A stretch of DNA of 64,000 nucleotides from Thalassia testudinum (lineage: Eukaryota; Streptophyta; Magnoliopsida; Alismatales; Hydrocharitaceae): the NCBI GenBank assembly GCA_037157565.1, contig JAZHRO010000046.1, forward strand, positions 13,180,501-13,244,500, in the 5' to 3' direction. The notes beneath the pieces were generated by a model, which saw only the letters and a program-made list of their open reading frames with translations, was not told where the DNA came from and did not search any database. This document shows, piece by piece, positions 1 through 12,178 of this stretch; position 1 is the stretch's first letter; the number at the start of each line of letters is the position of its first letter. Made by a program: the position numbers and the translations under genes.

Positions 1-510
1 TGGAGTGTTCTACTGAACCTTGATTGAATACACCTAAAGATTAAACCCTAAATGCTACTAAAAAAGGTTGAACCCTAAAAGACACATCATCAAATAACCT
101 TGTCTGAAAACCTTGGTTGTGCCCGCACACACATTTTAGCTGATCATTAAGAGCACAACCCATCTATAGGACCCATCACATTCTTGAAGCACCATTGTCC
201 CAAGCCTAACTAAAATTGATTAGACGTTGGCCCTAAGGACTGGTTCGCTCATTGGGATCCAGATTGAGATTGTTCACGATTAACCTGCTTGTACTAGTCA
301 ATTTGATGTCTAGCTAGGGGAGTAGCGTCAAACGGTTGCAGCTGGGGGGTACACTAGGAATCGGAGGCACAAGCCAAAGGAAGAACCTTCTCCCCAGTCC
401 CTCCTTCTAGCTGGTTGGATTGCCTGGACATAAGTAGAGTAAATCGTCCATAATCTTAGGATGGATTTTGAGAGTCTGTAGACCTTGAGGTTACCCAACT
501 TAAGGACAGG

Positions 511-1725
511 CTTGTATTTTTGTATTGCAGGGCTCCTTCTTTCTCTTTTGATTTCCCTCCTTACTTCACCATGTACACTTCCACATCTTACACACATTTC
601 CAATCCTATCCTCCTAGCACCACTTATCCCCAAGATGATTACTATCCCAACTTGACTTGTAATTACCCATCCACTAGTTGGGATAACTTTGATTGGGTAT
701 ACGAATCCTGACCTCAGTGTCCAGGGTCTAACCTTGGACAACAAGACTATGATTACTATCCTTCCCAAATCTACAATGATTATAGATCTCCACCCTTTGA
801 TGATCAACCTAACTAGATCTACAACCACAAAGGATATGTTGATTATAACACTTACCCTCCCCAGAATTATGCTGAATATAGGTCACCACCATTCTTTGAA
901 CAACCCAAGACGACCTACTATCAGGGAGGAACTCGAGAACCTCAATATCTTGACTCCCCTAGAATAAACCCAAACCCACCCAACCCTAAACCGATCCAGT
1001 CGGTTTAGGTGAATCAGATCCAGGATAGGGTGTTGGCTAATTTGAGGAACACTATACAATCTTTAGAAGCTTAGCCAACACCATGCACTGAAGCATTGGA
1101 GCCTATGATAAAAATGATTGATGAGTTGAATAGCTCTTTATTGGATTTGCTCCAAAATGTTAGGGATAGGGACCTGGGTGAGTTTCTTCTTAGGAAGTTG
1201 TCAAGGTTGAGGATGAATTTTGTGGTTGCCCTAGTCAAATCTTGGGATGATTCTCAAGATGAACCTACTTCAGGAGAGCCAATGTCTGAACCTGCTCAGG
1301 CACCTGTCAGGGGGGATACATATTCTGAGATTGGAGATGACCAGGTTGGGCTAGAGCAAACAATTGAGGATGATGAATCGATTAATTCACCCAAGATCCT
1401 CGACCCAAGGAACGACGAAAAATATGTCTCCATGGACCATGAAATGACATATGATTTTGAGACATATATAAATGAGGATCAAGAATTCTTTTATTCTGAG
1501 GGTGAGGAATCTCTGAGTGATGTCTCACTTGAAGTTAAAGAAAATGATTTTAATGAGACAAACGGGCTCGAGGAGTTTGATGAACCATTTGATAGCCCAA
1601 CCATTGAAGATTCTAATTCAGTTGGGGCTAACTTGGAGGATCATAATCCTAATGATTCAATCAGTAGTCCCATTGTTCAACCACACCCTGAAGAGCTGAA
1701 TTATGATATTCTTGAAATTACCTGA
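511..1725 (+). pseudogene. Degenerate Tyr/Pro-rich and acidic ORF of element D1 (function unknown)
   Basis: One reading frame runs from about 511 to 1725 with in-frame stops at 709-711, near 814, near 1006 and near 1072, so it is broken. The first part is rich in Tyr, Pro and Asn, with repeats resembling DYYP and YRSPPF. The middle (from 1096) has a Leu-rich, probably helical stretch around MIDELNSSLLDLLQNVRDRD. The rest is strongly acidic (Asp/Glu/Ser). In-frame protein-like sequence continues weakly to about 2110. I see no retropepsin, RT, zinc knuckle or integrase motif. By position in the element it could be the C-terminal part of a Gag-like protein or an extra 3' ORF; this is inference. 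A related stretch of the following sequence is present on the minus strand of D3 near 63719-63952. Confidence 0.45.
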
Positions 1726-2402
1726 CCCAAGTCAATCCTAATTGAACCACAATTGTTGGACTTGGGTACTTTAGATGGGGTGTACAACGATTTGGAGGTC
1801 CCAGAAACATTGATTTCAGAGGATAGGAAGTTGGAATCAAAAATTTGGGAGGCTAATTCTGAGGGAACTTTGATTTTGGATCTAAGGGTACCTATGGACC
1901 TGAAACCACCTACTTTCTACTAGGACCCTTACGATATCTTTCACGTGCAACCTAAGCTCGAAATAACTAATTTTTTTCTGAGTTGCACTATAAGTGGACA
2001 CCTGATTTTAATGAATCAGATCAACCCGTTGTCTGACACCTTAGTCTTAGGTTTCACACCACAAAATCGTAGGCCCAGCCCTGCAAACACAATATTCTTA
2101 GGTTCTGGGTGATTTTCATCCAGAACCTTAAAACCACTCGACCCTGGGGCATGGGTCTGCATCATAATCTAGTCCACATCTGTGGACATCTTCTGCTAAC
2201 AGGTTTCAAGATCAACCTTTTGATTTTGATTCTGACCCGCACTTGTGAATTCTCAACTTCTCTTTTGCATGTATATTATGCCCAGCTGAAGTCATTAAAC
2301 TTAGCGCATGTGTATACTCTCTTCTCTCTGCGGAGCTCATCGGGTTGTCACGAAATTTAGGTGATATTCTGTTTACTCCACCCTTTTCATGTCTCTATTT
2401 TT

Positions 2403-2440
2403 ACAATGAGGACATTGCATCATTTAGGCATGGGGGGTGG
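2403..2440 (+). promoter_or_regulatory. Conserved GAGGACA plus internal polypurine motif of D1
   Basis: The sequence ATGAGGACATTGCA is followed after a short spacer by GGCATGGGGGGTGG. The same paired motif occurs in elements A, C, D3 and F. In F it directly precedes the 3' LTR; here it lies about 1.26 kb upstream of it. It could be an internal or ancestral plus-strand priming site; that role is inferred. Confidence 0.55.
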
Positions 2441-3691
2441 ATACTTTATCTTGAAATCATTTTGTTAACTCTGTAGAATTTCTTTTAGTTTCTTATTAAA
2501 AAATTCAAAAAATAAGAGAGATAAAATAGAATTAGGATAAGAGAACTTAGGCTTTTAAGAATTATTAACTTTAGGAAATGACACAAGAGGACCTAAACAC
2601 TTAGACTCTTCAGGTCTTCAAGCTTAATTAGCCTGGGTGTCCACTCGAATGTGGACTTAGTTTTGAGTTCTCGCCAACTAAAATTCATTTTAAGTTGGTA
2701 AATAAATTGGGATGATAAGTATGAGACTTATCAACCCACCCTCTAATTTGGGGGGACTTTAAGCCTAAGCACCTACACACTTTTTTTGCACTGACTCACT
2801 TTTCAGCAATTTCTTCGAAAATTGGGTAGCAAATGAACTATTTAGGGTGGTATGGCTAGCAAGTTGTCGATGGTAACAGCTCATCGGCAGGTTGTCCAGA
2901 GCCCAAGCATAAGACCATTTTCGTTGTACTTCCTTTAGGTAAATCTTAGATCAGGGAAGCCACCTACTTAAAAAAAATAATAAACAAACAAAAATAAAAA
3001 GAAAAAAAAATATCTATATATAGAAAAATGAGAAAAAAATAAAAAATAATAATAAATAAACCACACTTCACTGCACGAGTATGGCTGGCAAGTTGCTGTG
3101 GGTAACAGCCCATTGATTGGTTATCCAGAACCCAGCTCACAAACAAATGCACAATAATTCTCAAAACACTAAGGGAAGAAACGGGGAAGTAGAATAAACC
3201 GGGGAGATATACACTGGGTTCGCCCTTATGTTGACCCCATAAATAAAAGAAGTAGGAAGAAAGCTACCGGTCGAAAAGATAAACCTTTAGGCAAGGTCAC
3301 CTAGGGTCGTAGAAACCCAAAGTCCATTTTAACAACGGCCCAGTGAGTTTCTCACTATTTTCACATGATGCTTAGCACTTAGAATCCTTTTTGAGTCTTG
3401 GGTGGGTCTGGTAGCTGTAAAAAGTTATCCCGGAACTTTCAAACTCCAAAAGTACAAAAAAATTAGAAAAAAAGAAAAATAATAAAAAAATATATATTTC
3501 CTTTTCAAATAAAGCGAGAACTTTGGAGGTTTGCATTCTGGCAGGCACCCAGGTACTGGTGAGTTTTCGTTATTTAGGACCTTAGTTGAAATTTTCTATT
3601 ATTAATAAACAACTTAGGCCTAAGCAATCTAATCCTAATTTTGATTTTATACATAGCATGTAGTTTAATTTTGCTAGGGACTAGCAAAGAT
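2441..3691 (+). other. D1 3' noncoding region with a duplicated ~56-bp motif
   Basis: No coding sequence is recognisable. Two similar copies of a ~56-bp motif starting ATGGCTRGCAAGTTG and ending near CCAGARCCCA lie at 2852-2906 and 3081-3136, separated by an A-rich tract (2968-3060). The same pair is present in inverted orientation in D3 (62865-62919 and 63078-63134), so the duplication is a family feature and not a local accident. Confidence 0.6.
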
Positions 3692-3704
3692 AGGCATGGG
3701 GGTA
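3692..3704 (+). promoter_or_regulatory. Polypurine tract of D1
   Basis: AGGCATGGGGGTA lies immediately before the LTR start TGATGTTGAC at 3705. Elements A, C and D3 have the same context (a CTAGGGACTAGCAA segment then GGCATRRGGGTA) directly before their 3' LTRs, which marks this as the plus-strand primer. Confidence 0.75.
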
Positions 3705-4289
3705 TGATGTTGACATAATTATTGAGGGTAAAATGTTTATTCATGTATGTTCTTAGGCGTAGATTTGCATTTCATGTTATAAGTATTGCATAGCATGCAT
3801 CATTTCTTCATTTAGAGTAGGTGTATGTAATTTAGGTTAATTGTGTCCTTTTTGTGATCAGGAGAGAAGGATATTTATTTCGAAACCTCAAAGATGATCT
3901 GACCATACAAATCCGATCAAAATGACGATCAGAGTCCAACTTCTCTGAAATTGCCTCGATCGGAGTCCCATAGCACCATATGCAGTCCAAGGAAGATCAA
4001 CGGCCAAGGGACTAGGTGACATAATTCGCAGCTTCAAATGAGAAATTCGACCGAGTGGATGGATTCGGGTCGACGATCGCAACCAAACGGCATGAAAATC
4101 GACTCAATCCGACCTTTGTAGCAGCCCCTACAACGAAAAGAAGATGGACGGCCCAGATTGCACCACGTGGCCAGGCCACCCATGCACAGGCATGTGCCAC
4201 CGCATGCACACAGCAACGTGGGTGCGCATGCACGTACGACAAGGAGAGCCCACAGCGCAGTGCCAGCTGAGAAAGGGGCCTTGCATGTG
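3705..4289 (+). repeat. D1 3' LTR, first part
   Basis: The LTR starts with TG right after the polypurine tract and is interrupted at 4289 by solo LTR B. It contains the CCACGTGG G-box-like core also seen in D2 and in the D-like fragment near 45208. The last five bases before the insertion, ATGTG, pair with GTGTG at 19107-19111 as the target-site duplication with one G-to-A change. Confidence 0.85.
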
Positions 4290-4740
4290 TGATTGCGCAG
4301 TAATCAAAGGTGTTAATTGACCTAGATTAAGCTAAGACTTAGCATAAGTTAGAGTGATTCATGCATGCATAAGTATTATCTGCATCTTTACTGCTTTACT
4401 TTAGCTATGCATAAAATAATGTTATAATGTGCTGATTAAGTGTATTATGTCGATTGCAGGCAATAAGCTGATCAGAAGCTGGATCTGGAACAGGATCTGA
4501 AGCTAGATCAGGAATAATGAGTGTAGCAGCAGGACTGGAGTAGAAGACTTAGCTTAGACATAGGGCATAATGATGTAAGGCAGTCAAGGTTTGCTATTCT
4601 GTTAGGTAGGAATAAAGTAGTAAAATGTAAGGAGCTTAGGTCCATTCTAGCCCTAGGATAGCCTAGGGACTTCTCCCAAGCCTTAGCCACCCTTAGATTA
4701 GGTCACAACACCCTAGGAAGCCCTAAAACCCTAGTTCCAA

Positions 4741-4992
4741 CCATTATCTGGACGTCCAGATAAGTTATAGGACATCCAGGATCCTTAGCCAACTCCCGCA
4801 CACCTCAAACCCACTTCTGTAGGGTTATTGGACGTCCAGACACTTTGTCAGACATCTAATTTCTGCATAATACCCAAAACAGAACCTAGATTTTCCCCTA
4901 ACTCAGATTGGACGTTCAAAACTGAAGTGTGGACTTCTGATTTTTTAGTATAAGTCGTCTGATTTTATTTTTGGACATCTGGGATTGGTCTC
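4741..4992 (+). repeat. Array of TGGACGTCCA-type motifs in LTR B
   Basis: The 10-bp perfect palindrome TGGACGTCCA occurs at 4749-4758 and 4829-4838, with diverged copies such as GGACATCCAG, TTGGACGTTC and TTGGACATCT up to 4980. The same motif series is found in LTR B1 (about 24390-24620) and in LTR C (about 34198-34435). The ACGT core resembles bZIP-type sites; any regulatory role is inferred. Confidence 0.6.
4988..4992. other. Left target-site duplication of element A (GTCTC)
   Basis: GTCTC here is repeated exactly at 17472-17476, right after the far LTR. Confidence 0.92.
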
Positions 4993-6388
4993 TGGTAGAA
5001 CTCGAATAGGTTGTGTGAATATGGTGAAATTATTGTTGAAGTTAGTATAGTGGGTTAACCTAAATTGAGTCTAACCATCTTTCAAAAAAAAATTTCTTTT
5101 TCTACCTGGCCTACTTAATTTTATCTTGGTCAGTTTTAGGCTCAGGGTCGATCTCAGAGAGGTAGGGATTAAAGGTGAAGAAGTTTCTACGCCTTTCCTA
5201 AAATGTATCTCTTCCGTGAGTTTATTATGTTTTTGGTTCTTTTTCTATTTAAGATTTTTTTTGTTGATAATATTGTCCTTGAGGCATACCCTCAAAATCA
5301 GGTCCTTGGCTTTGAGCTAAATTGTTCTTGGCTTTGAGCCAAGTTAGGGTTTCCAAAAGAACTGGCCCGGCTATTTGCAAGACCGAGTACCTGCAAGACA
5401 AGGATTATCTTTTCTCTTTTACTCTTTTTTTTTATCTTTTTAATAGCAAGGAACAAAAGAGAAATAAAAAAATAAGGTAGGTTGCTTGTAGAGAAATAAA
5501 TACAATCTCTATATATATAGATATATATATATTATATATATAAGGGTGGGGGTGGAAGTGGAAATGGCATGTAGCACAGTATCGAGTTGGTCCACGTCTA
5601 GTAAGGTGCAACCAACAAGACGACATGCTGCGTAGAGTGTGGGATGGATGTGTGGGAGTGCATACGGTGCCGCTTACTTTACGCGGGTATCTGGGAATAT
5701 CAGCAACTTGTGCAGATATTCCCGCGATATAATGCGTGGTGGAGTGACTAGTGCAAGGGCGTATGGATACAGGTAGGTGATGTGTATGTAAAGATATATA
5801 TATATATATATAGATAGGGTTATGACTATATAGGTATATATGTAGTTATGTATATATATATATAGATATGTAAATATATATATGTATATATATATATATT
5901 TATAACTATATATATGCATATATGTATATATATATATGGAGATATATATTTATGTATATAAGTGAGTGGATATATAAATATGTATGTGTGTAGAAGTGAG
6001 TTTATAAGGGTTTTCCAGGCTCCCCAGCGCAAGGGAGAGGGCAAGGCTTTTTAAAGAAGGAGCCTGCCACAGCCATGCTACAAGTGTTGCATGCCCAGCC
6101 ATGTTGTTGGCAGAGGAGTGGGGCGAAGAGGTGCATGCCCCATGCCTTGAGTTGTGCAAGGGAGAAGAATTTCAAAGTCAGAATAAAAAATGAGAATGGC
6201 GAATTTGCAATGCAACCCTTGATGAAGATGTTAATTAAATGGCCAATTATTCGCATTATCCTCCCCTCTCAATAAATGCATGCATGTGTTAATTTACAAA
6301 TGCAACTATAGTTACTTAAGATACAATGGTAGTGCTAGGAAATAACACAAGATGGCATAATTACTGGTGTATTTTTGTTGTGCAATCA
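4993..6388 (-). repeat. 3' LTR of element A (shortened copy)
   Basis: The LTR is 1396 bp long against 2302 bp for the other copy. Alignment by eye shows a gap after TTATAAGGGT (near 6012), where the other LTR carries about 0.8 kb of GC-rich sequence (16290-17090). Both copies share TA-rich microsatellites. On the minus strand it starts TGATTGCACA and ends GTTCTACCA. Confidence 0.9.
5793..5990. repeat. TA-rich microsatellite in LTR A
   Basis: Long runs of TA and TATG-like repeats are visible. The matching tract in the other LTR (15970-16265) has a different length and order, as expected for slippage after insertion. Apparent reading frames here are low-complexity Tyr/Ile runs and not genes. 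Confidence 0.85.
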
Positions 6389-6400
6389 TACCCCCATGCC
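6389..6400 (-). promoter_or_regulatory. Polypurine tract of element A
   Basis: On the minus strand GGCATGGGGGTA directly precedes the LTR start TGATTGCACA, in the same context as in D1 and C. Confidence 0.8.
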
Positions 6401-7730
6401 TATCTTTTGCTAGTCCCTAACAAAACATTTTATATTGTATTTAAAAATGATCTTAAGCTGAAGATTTTCTTCTGAGGTGACATGGGTGTGTTTATTTGTT
6501 GGATATTGTGAGAACCAATTGCAGAGAAGACTACTAGTACTTTAAGTCTTACGTGACATAGACCATCTCTCGACTAACCTGGACTCTTGATATTTAAACC
6601 TTAAGTACGATTTCCAGGACTCAGAAGGTTTTTGCCGTACTCAAGAGCTCAAGAGATTATAGTTTGTGCATAGTAAAGGATCAAGACTAACTAGATGAAC
6701 ATTAAGACTCAAGCCCAGGATTTCACGAATCTTTAAGTGCAGGTTGGTCCCAGTTTCAACTCGTGTCTTCGGATTGACCCTTAAAAAGATGAAGGAAAAC
6801 TCAACTCCCATTACATTTGTGGCTCAAAGAATATAGTGTATTTGTAACTTACCCCTAAAAAACTTTTTAGGAAGAATTTACAGACATTTGTGAGATATAT
6901 TGACTTATTTGCATAGATTCTTTTTTTTTATTTTTGAAACAAGTGTCAGTATATCTCTTACAAATTTATTTGGAGGAGCACACTTTTTTGGTGGGAGAGT
7001 TCCTTTTTGGTGGAAAGAGTTTCTCCTAGACACAAGACTAAAGCCTGGGATCAAAAGTCTACCTGCGCGCACAAGTAAGGACTCCACCTTCCCTAATGAA
7101 CACTTGGGTTGGATCTTATGTTCACTTGGTCTTTCTTGATATGTGTAGTGTGAACCAAGATTACTTAGGCTCTCGAGTAGAAGCAAACCTATGGATCCTG
7201 TATAGATGTCTCAGGTATAAGAATACGTCCTTAGTTAGGAGAGATTCTGATTTATCTTGTCAATGCTCAAGTGAATTAAGCTGAGTCCGAGCGAATCATG
7301 CTTCTGTGGCCTGGAAAGTCTTTAAAACAGTGGTTGAATATCTATAAACACTTATTGTATTTTTGTTTCAGCCTTCAGATCATTACTAAATACCCTTTTT
7401 TTTTTTTTGCTATGTACAAATTTATAGATGGATGGAAGCTGCATGATACCATATAATACCTAGATCCTATAGATGCCTATCCACCGCCCCATGCCAAACG
7501 ATGCTATGTCCTCATATGCATGCAGGGTAGGGTAGAGGAAGGTCCAAAGATCGAGGAACGAGAGCTAAGGTGCAGGGTATATAGCAGGGTGGTAGGGTGG
7601 GTGGATGGTGGGTGGTGAAGTGAAAAGGTGCAAAGTGAAGTGTTCGTGACAATGGAGGAGTGTTGTTGGGGTGCCTCCCAATGAGCGCTGAATTTAACGT
7701 CCCTAGCTGGACTCAGAATGAGGCACGAAG
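6401..7730 (-). other. Element A 3' noncoding region with internal GAGGACA/polypurine motif
   Basis: No protein domain is recognisable between the end of integrase and the 3' LTR. At 7481-7515 the minus strand carries ATGAGGACATAGCAT followed by GGCATGGGGCGG, the same paired motif as in D1, C, D3 and F, here about 1.1 kb before the LTR. Athila relatives may have an env-like ORF in this interval; none is visible. Confidence 0.6.
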
Positions 7731-10697
7731 TTAGTTACCCTCCAGCAGGGCAACAGTTTCTCCAACGAGGGTAGGTTCATGAGTAAGATAAGGTTTTAAA
7801 TGTTGCCCATTGACTGTAAATTTATGCCCAGATTTGGGATCTTCAATTTCAACGGCCCCATTGGAAAATGGTCTCGAGACCAAGAAGGGACCAGTCCATT
7901 TGGACTTCAATTTCCCTGAAAAGAATTTAAGCCGGGCATTGTAAAGCCAAACTTGCTGAGATGGCTCAAATTCATTCCGCTGAATACGGCTGTCGTGAAA
8001 AGCCTTAGTGCGTTGCTTGAAAGTTAAGGTAGAATCATAGGCTTCATGACAGAGCTCTTCCAACTCTTGAAGTTGGAGCTTCCTCTCTTGACCACACAGG
8101 TCTGGGTCTAGGTTACATTGGCAAACCACCTAATAAGCGCGGTGCTCCAGCTCCACGGGCAAATGACAAGGCTTCCCGTAAACGATTCTATATGGAGACA
8201 TACCTAGGGGAGCCTTGAAGGCGGTCCGGTATGCCCAAAGTGCGTCAATCAGCTTGTCGGACCAATCCTTACGGTCAGGCCGAACCATTTTCTGGAGAAT
8301 TTGCTTAATTTGCCGGTTCGACACCTCAGCCTGGCTGTTCGTCTGAGGATGATACGGAGATGCAATACGATGGTGAACTCCATATTTCCTCAGAAGTGCC
8401 CAAAAACAGGCATGGGTAAAATGTCTTCCTCCATCCGAGATAATGGCTCGAGGAATCCCAAAGCGTACAAAAATGTGATCTTTGACGAATCGAGTGGATA
8501 TGACATGGTCAGCATGGCGTGTAGGAATAGCCTCGATCCATTTTGAAACATAATCAATAGCCACGAGAATGTATTCGAAGCTGTTGGAAGGAGGAAAGGG
8601 ACCCATGAAATCGATTCCCCAAATGTCGAAGATTTCAGCAGCTAGGATGGGTTGCAAGGGCATCATGTCATGACATGACATTGACCCTAACGACTGGCAC
8701 CTAGTGCAATGTCTGGCAAAATTGTGTGCATCCTGGTGAAGGGAGGGCCAAAAGAAACCGCACTGCAACACCTTGGCTGCAATTTTCCTTCCAGAGAAAT
8801 GGCCTCCGCGGGCCTGATCGTGGCAGAAGGATAGCACACTAGGGAATTCGCTGTCAGGAATACAGTGACGAATGATCTGGTCAGCACCTATTCGAAAAAG
8901 TAGTGGATTATCCCAGAAATAATACTTTGCTTCTTCAATGAGATGCTCGCGCTGGTTTTTAGGCCAGCCACGTGGAAAGGAACCAGAAGCAAGGTAATTG
9001 ATAATGTAAGCATACCAAGGTCCACTTGCCACATTAATTGCCAATAGTTGCTCGTCGGGAAAAACCTCGTTAATCGGCAGGGTAAGTCCAATGTGGTCAG
9101 GGTCCAGTCTCGAGAGATGATCAACCACAACATTCTGGGCTCCGGCCTTATCGCGGATCTCAATGTCAAATTCCTGGAGTAGAAGGATCCAACGAATCAG
9201 TCTAAGCTTGGCATCCTTCTTGTGCATGAGATGGCGAATGGCCACGTGGTCAATGAATACAATAACATGCGAGCCCAGAAGGTAAGAGCAGAATTTCTCC
9301 AGCCCAAAGACGACCGCAAGTAGTTCTTTCTCAGTGGTTGTATAATTACGCTGGGCCTCGTCCAACGTCTTACTGGCATAGTACACCACGAAGGGGTGTC
9401 TATCGTGTCTTTGTCCCAGGATGGCTCCGACTGCAAGGTCGGAAGCGTCACACATGAGTTCAAAGTTGAGGGACCAATCAAGTGGCTGGAGAACAGGGGC
9501 CTTGGTGACAGCATCACGCAGCTGCGTGAATGCTTGTATGCAGTCGGGGCCCATATCAAAGGGTACGTTGGTCGATAGGAGATGAGCTAAAGGTCTAGAA
9601 ATCTTGGAGAAATCTTTGATGAATCTCCTATAGAAATCGACGTGTCCCAAGAAGGAGCGGATTTGTTTGATAGAGCCAGGCATAGGTAAATCAGCAATTA
9701 CATCAAGCTTAGCTCTGTCAACCTTGATACCCCTATCAGAGATGATATGCCCGAGAACAATTCCCTCATGTACCATAAAATGACTTTTTTCCCAAGAAAG
9801 CATAAGGTTCACATCAATACATTTCCGAAGGATACGGGTCAGGTTGGCAAGACAGTAATCAAAAGAGGGTCCAAAGATCGAAAAGTCATCTATGGAAACC
9901 TCGAGAAAGTCACCCACCATATCATGGAATATCGCCAGCATACATCTCTGGAAAGTTGCTGGCGCGTTACAAAGTCCGAACGGCATCCTTCTAAATGCGA
10001 AGGTGCCGAAGGGGTAGGTAAAGGTGGTTTTCTCTTGGTCCCGGGGGTCAATTACCACCTGGTTATATCCAGAGAATCCATCCAGGAAACAGAAAAATTT
10101 ATTTCCCGCTAACCGCTCCAGGATTTGGTCAATAAAAGGTAGCGGAAAGTGATTTTTCTTAGTTGCAGCATTGAGTTTCCTATAATCTACACATACTCTC
10201 CAAGATGTAGGAGTGCGTGTAGGGATGGATTTGCCCTTGTCATTGACACCGATGGTGAGCCCCGCCTTTTTGGGCACGACATGAATTGGGCTCACCCAGG
10301 GGCTATCATTGATCGGGTAAATTATACCCGCATCTAGCCACTTAATAATTTCCTTTTTAACGACCTCACTCATGTTAGGGTTGAGACGTCGCTACATCTC
10401 GCGGGAAGGTCGAGCCTCCTCCTCCGTATGTATACGGTGAGTGCAGTAGGAGGGGCTAATGCCAGTTAAGTCTGATAAGGATCGTCCAATGGCTGCCTTG
10501 TGTTCCATAAGGACCTTTGTTAGTTTGCACTCTTGCTCCTTTGTCAATTTTGAACTAATGATTACAGGGAGCGTTTCTTTTGGTCCCAAGAAAACATACT
10601 TAAGCGTATCAGGCAACTCTTTCAGCTCGAGAGTGGATGGTGAAAGATCTGGCATTTCTTGGGACGAGAGTGTTCCAAGAGGATTAGAAGAAAACAA
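7731..10697 (-). pseudogene. Element A pol: reverse transcriptase, RNase H and integrase
   Basis: Reading from 10697 down, the frame encodes the RT N-terminus, a stop near 10392 (CAG to TAG before RRLNP), RT (10373 to about 9550), RNase H and integrase, a second stop at 8130 (TGG to TAG after LEHRAY), and the integrase C-terminus to 7731. RT motifs include [27 protein letters not shown] and the active-site IDDFSIFG. RNase H shows [21 protein letters not shown] and [10 protein letters not shown]. Integrase shows the H-H-C-C zinc finger (GGHFSGRK to CTRCQ), then Asp in WGIDFMGPF, Asp in IISDGG and Glu in [11 protein letters not shown], and the C-terminal KLKSKWTGPFLV. All catalytic residues seen are intact; only the two nonsense changes and the upstream frameshift break it. 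Confidence 0.92.
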
Positions 10698-10942
10698 CGC
10701 AGGAGGAAGAAGTTGGCCCTCAAATTGGCCAAGAAGGGGGCATCTTGGATTAATGGATCCAAAAAGGGATAGCCCTAGTGAGCAATATGTGGGCTCTAGG
10801 TCCCAGTGTGGAGTTGCAATTCCGCATGATTTGGCGGGAAAGAAAGGGCAATCCGGTCTTCAAGAGTGTGGACCGACAGTGAGTTGCCCAAATATGACTT
10901 AGACCACGAGGTATGGGAAGCGGAGAAAACCTCGTCAGAAGT

Positions 10943-12046
10943 CTAGTCAGGAGAAGGTACGGGAAAAGGGAGGGATGGGGGAATGTCACAATATGTGTCA
11001 GTCAGGCAATCGTCTATGTTTAAAGGCAGTCCACAGCAGTCAGAATAAGTCCCTATTAGTCCGATACATGCGTTGACGGCCATGTCCTCGTCAGACATGT
11101 CATCCTCGATGCAATCACAATCAAAGTTCTTAGCTGCCTTGAAGATGTTAAGCTTGAGCTTCTTAGATCCGACGGCAATTTCAATACAGCCTGACTCGCA
11201 GTCGATATGGGCGTAGGCTGTGGCCAAGAAAGGTCGACCAAGGATGATTAGACAATCAGAAAGTGAGCTAGGAACTTCCATATCGAAAACAAGAAAGTCA
11301 ACATGAAAACAGAGACTGTTGACCCTAACCACCACGTCTTCCACCACACCCTTTAGTATTTTGACAGAACAATCTGCCAACTATAACGTTACAGGGGTGG
11401 GTTTCAGATTTCATAAGGCAAATTTCTCTAGCATGATGGTTGGTATAAGATTGATGGAAGATCCTAGATCAAGTAGAGCACGGTTAAAATTGCAGCCTTC
11501 GATGCTACAAGAAATAAGTGGTGTGCCTAGATCTTTCTGCTTCGGTGGTAGATTTGACAGTATAGCACAACTCGCATGAGGCGAGAGAACCACCGGATTC
11601 TTTCTTTTCTTTGACTGTCGCCTGGGTGTAGTGTAGTCTTTGAAAAATCGTGCAACAGCAGGTATATGGTCGATAGCCTCTAATAGGGGTACCTTGATTT
11701 TAACATCCCTGAATAAATTACGCAAGTTATCAAAGGCCTGCGTATCCTTTTTCTTGCCTTTTGGCTCCCTCAGTAGAGCCTCAGGGAATGGGACCGATTT
11801 TGGCACTAGTTTGGGTGTATTGTCCTCTTGCGAATGTGGTGCGCATCGCGAATGAGAGGGCGATGAAAAAGATGGGCCAGGATCAGGTCGAGGCGGATCG
11901 ACGGTTTGCTTACCGCTCCTTGTAGTAATAGCATTGGACGTCGCGGGTCCAGTGGGATCATAAGGCGGAGGAGGGTTCACAATAGGGACATAAGGGTGAG
12001 GTGTAGTTGCTGCGGGATTAGCCTGAAATCCCAATGGAATGCTCAA
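10943..12046 (-). pseudogene. Element A protease region
   Basis: The frame is the same as gag. The retropepsin-like active site is DLGSSINLIP (about 11450), matching the D-L/T-G-S/A core of Ty3 proteases, followed by FDMEVPSSLSDCLIILGRPFLAT and a tail ending near 10943. A Pro-rich linker precedes it. A stop lies at 11411-11413 between the active-site Asp and the ILGRPFL segment. Between 10943 and 10697 the frame shifts before RT, so the original polyprotein cannot be read through. Confidence 0.82.
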
Positions 12047-12178
12047 AGCCTGTAGAATCTGACGAACCTGCTCCTGAGAAGGTCGTACCTATGGTTGAGG
12101 ACCACGGGGTACGAAATTTCATGGGTTGGGAACAGGTTGGGCTGGAGGAGTGCCCTGAGATCGAGTCGCCATACTTAG

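Noticed and set aside
5674..6044. Open frames of Tyr/Ile repeats on the minus strand
   Set aside because: They are translations of TA microsatellites inside LTR A and differ between the two LTR copies.
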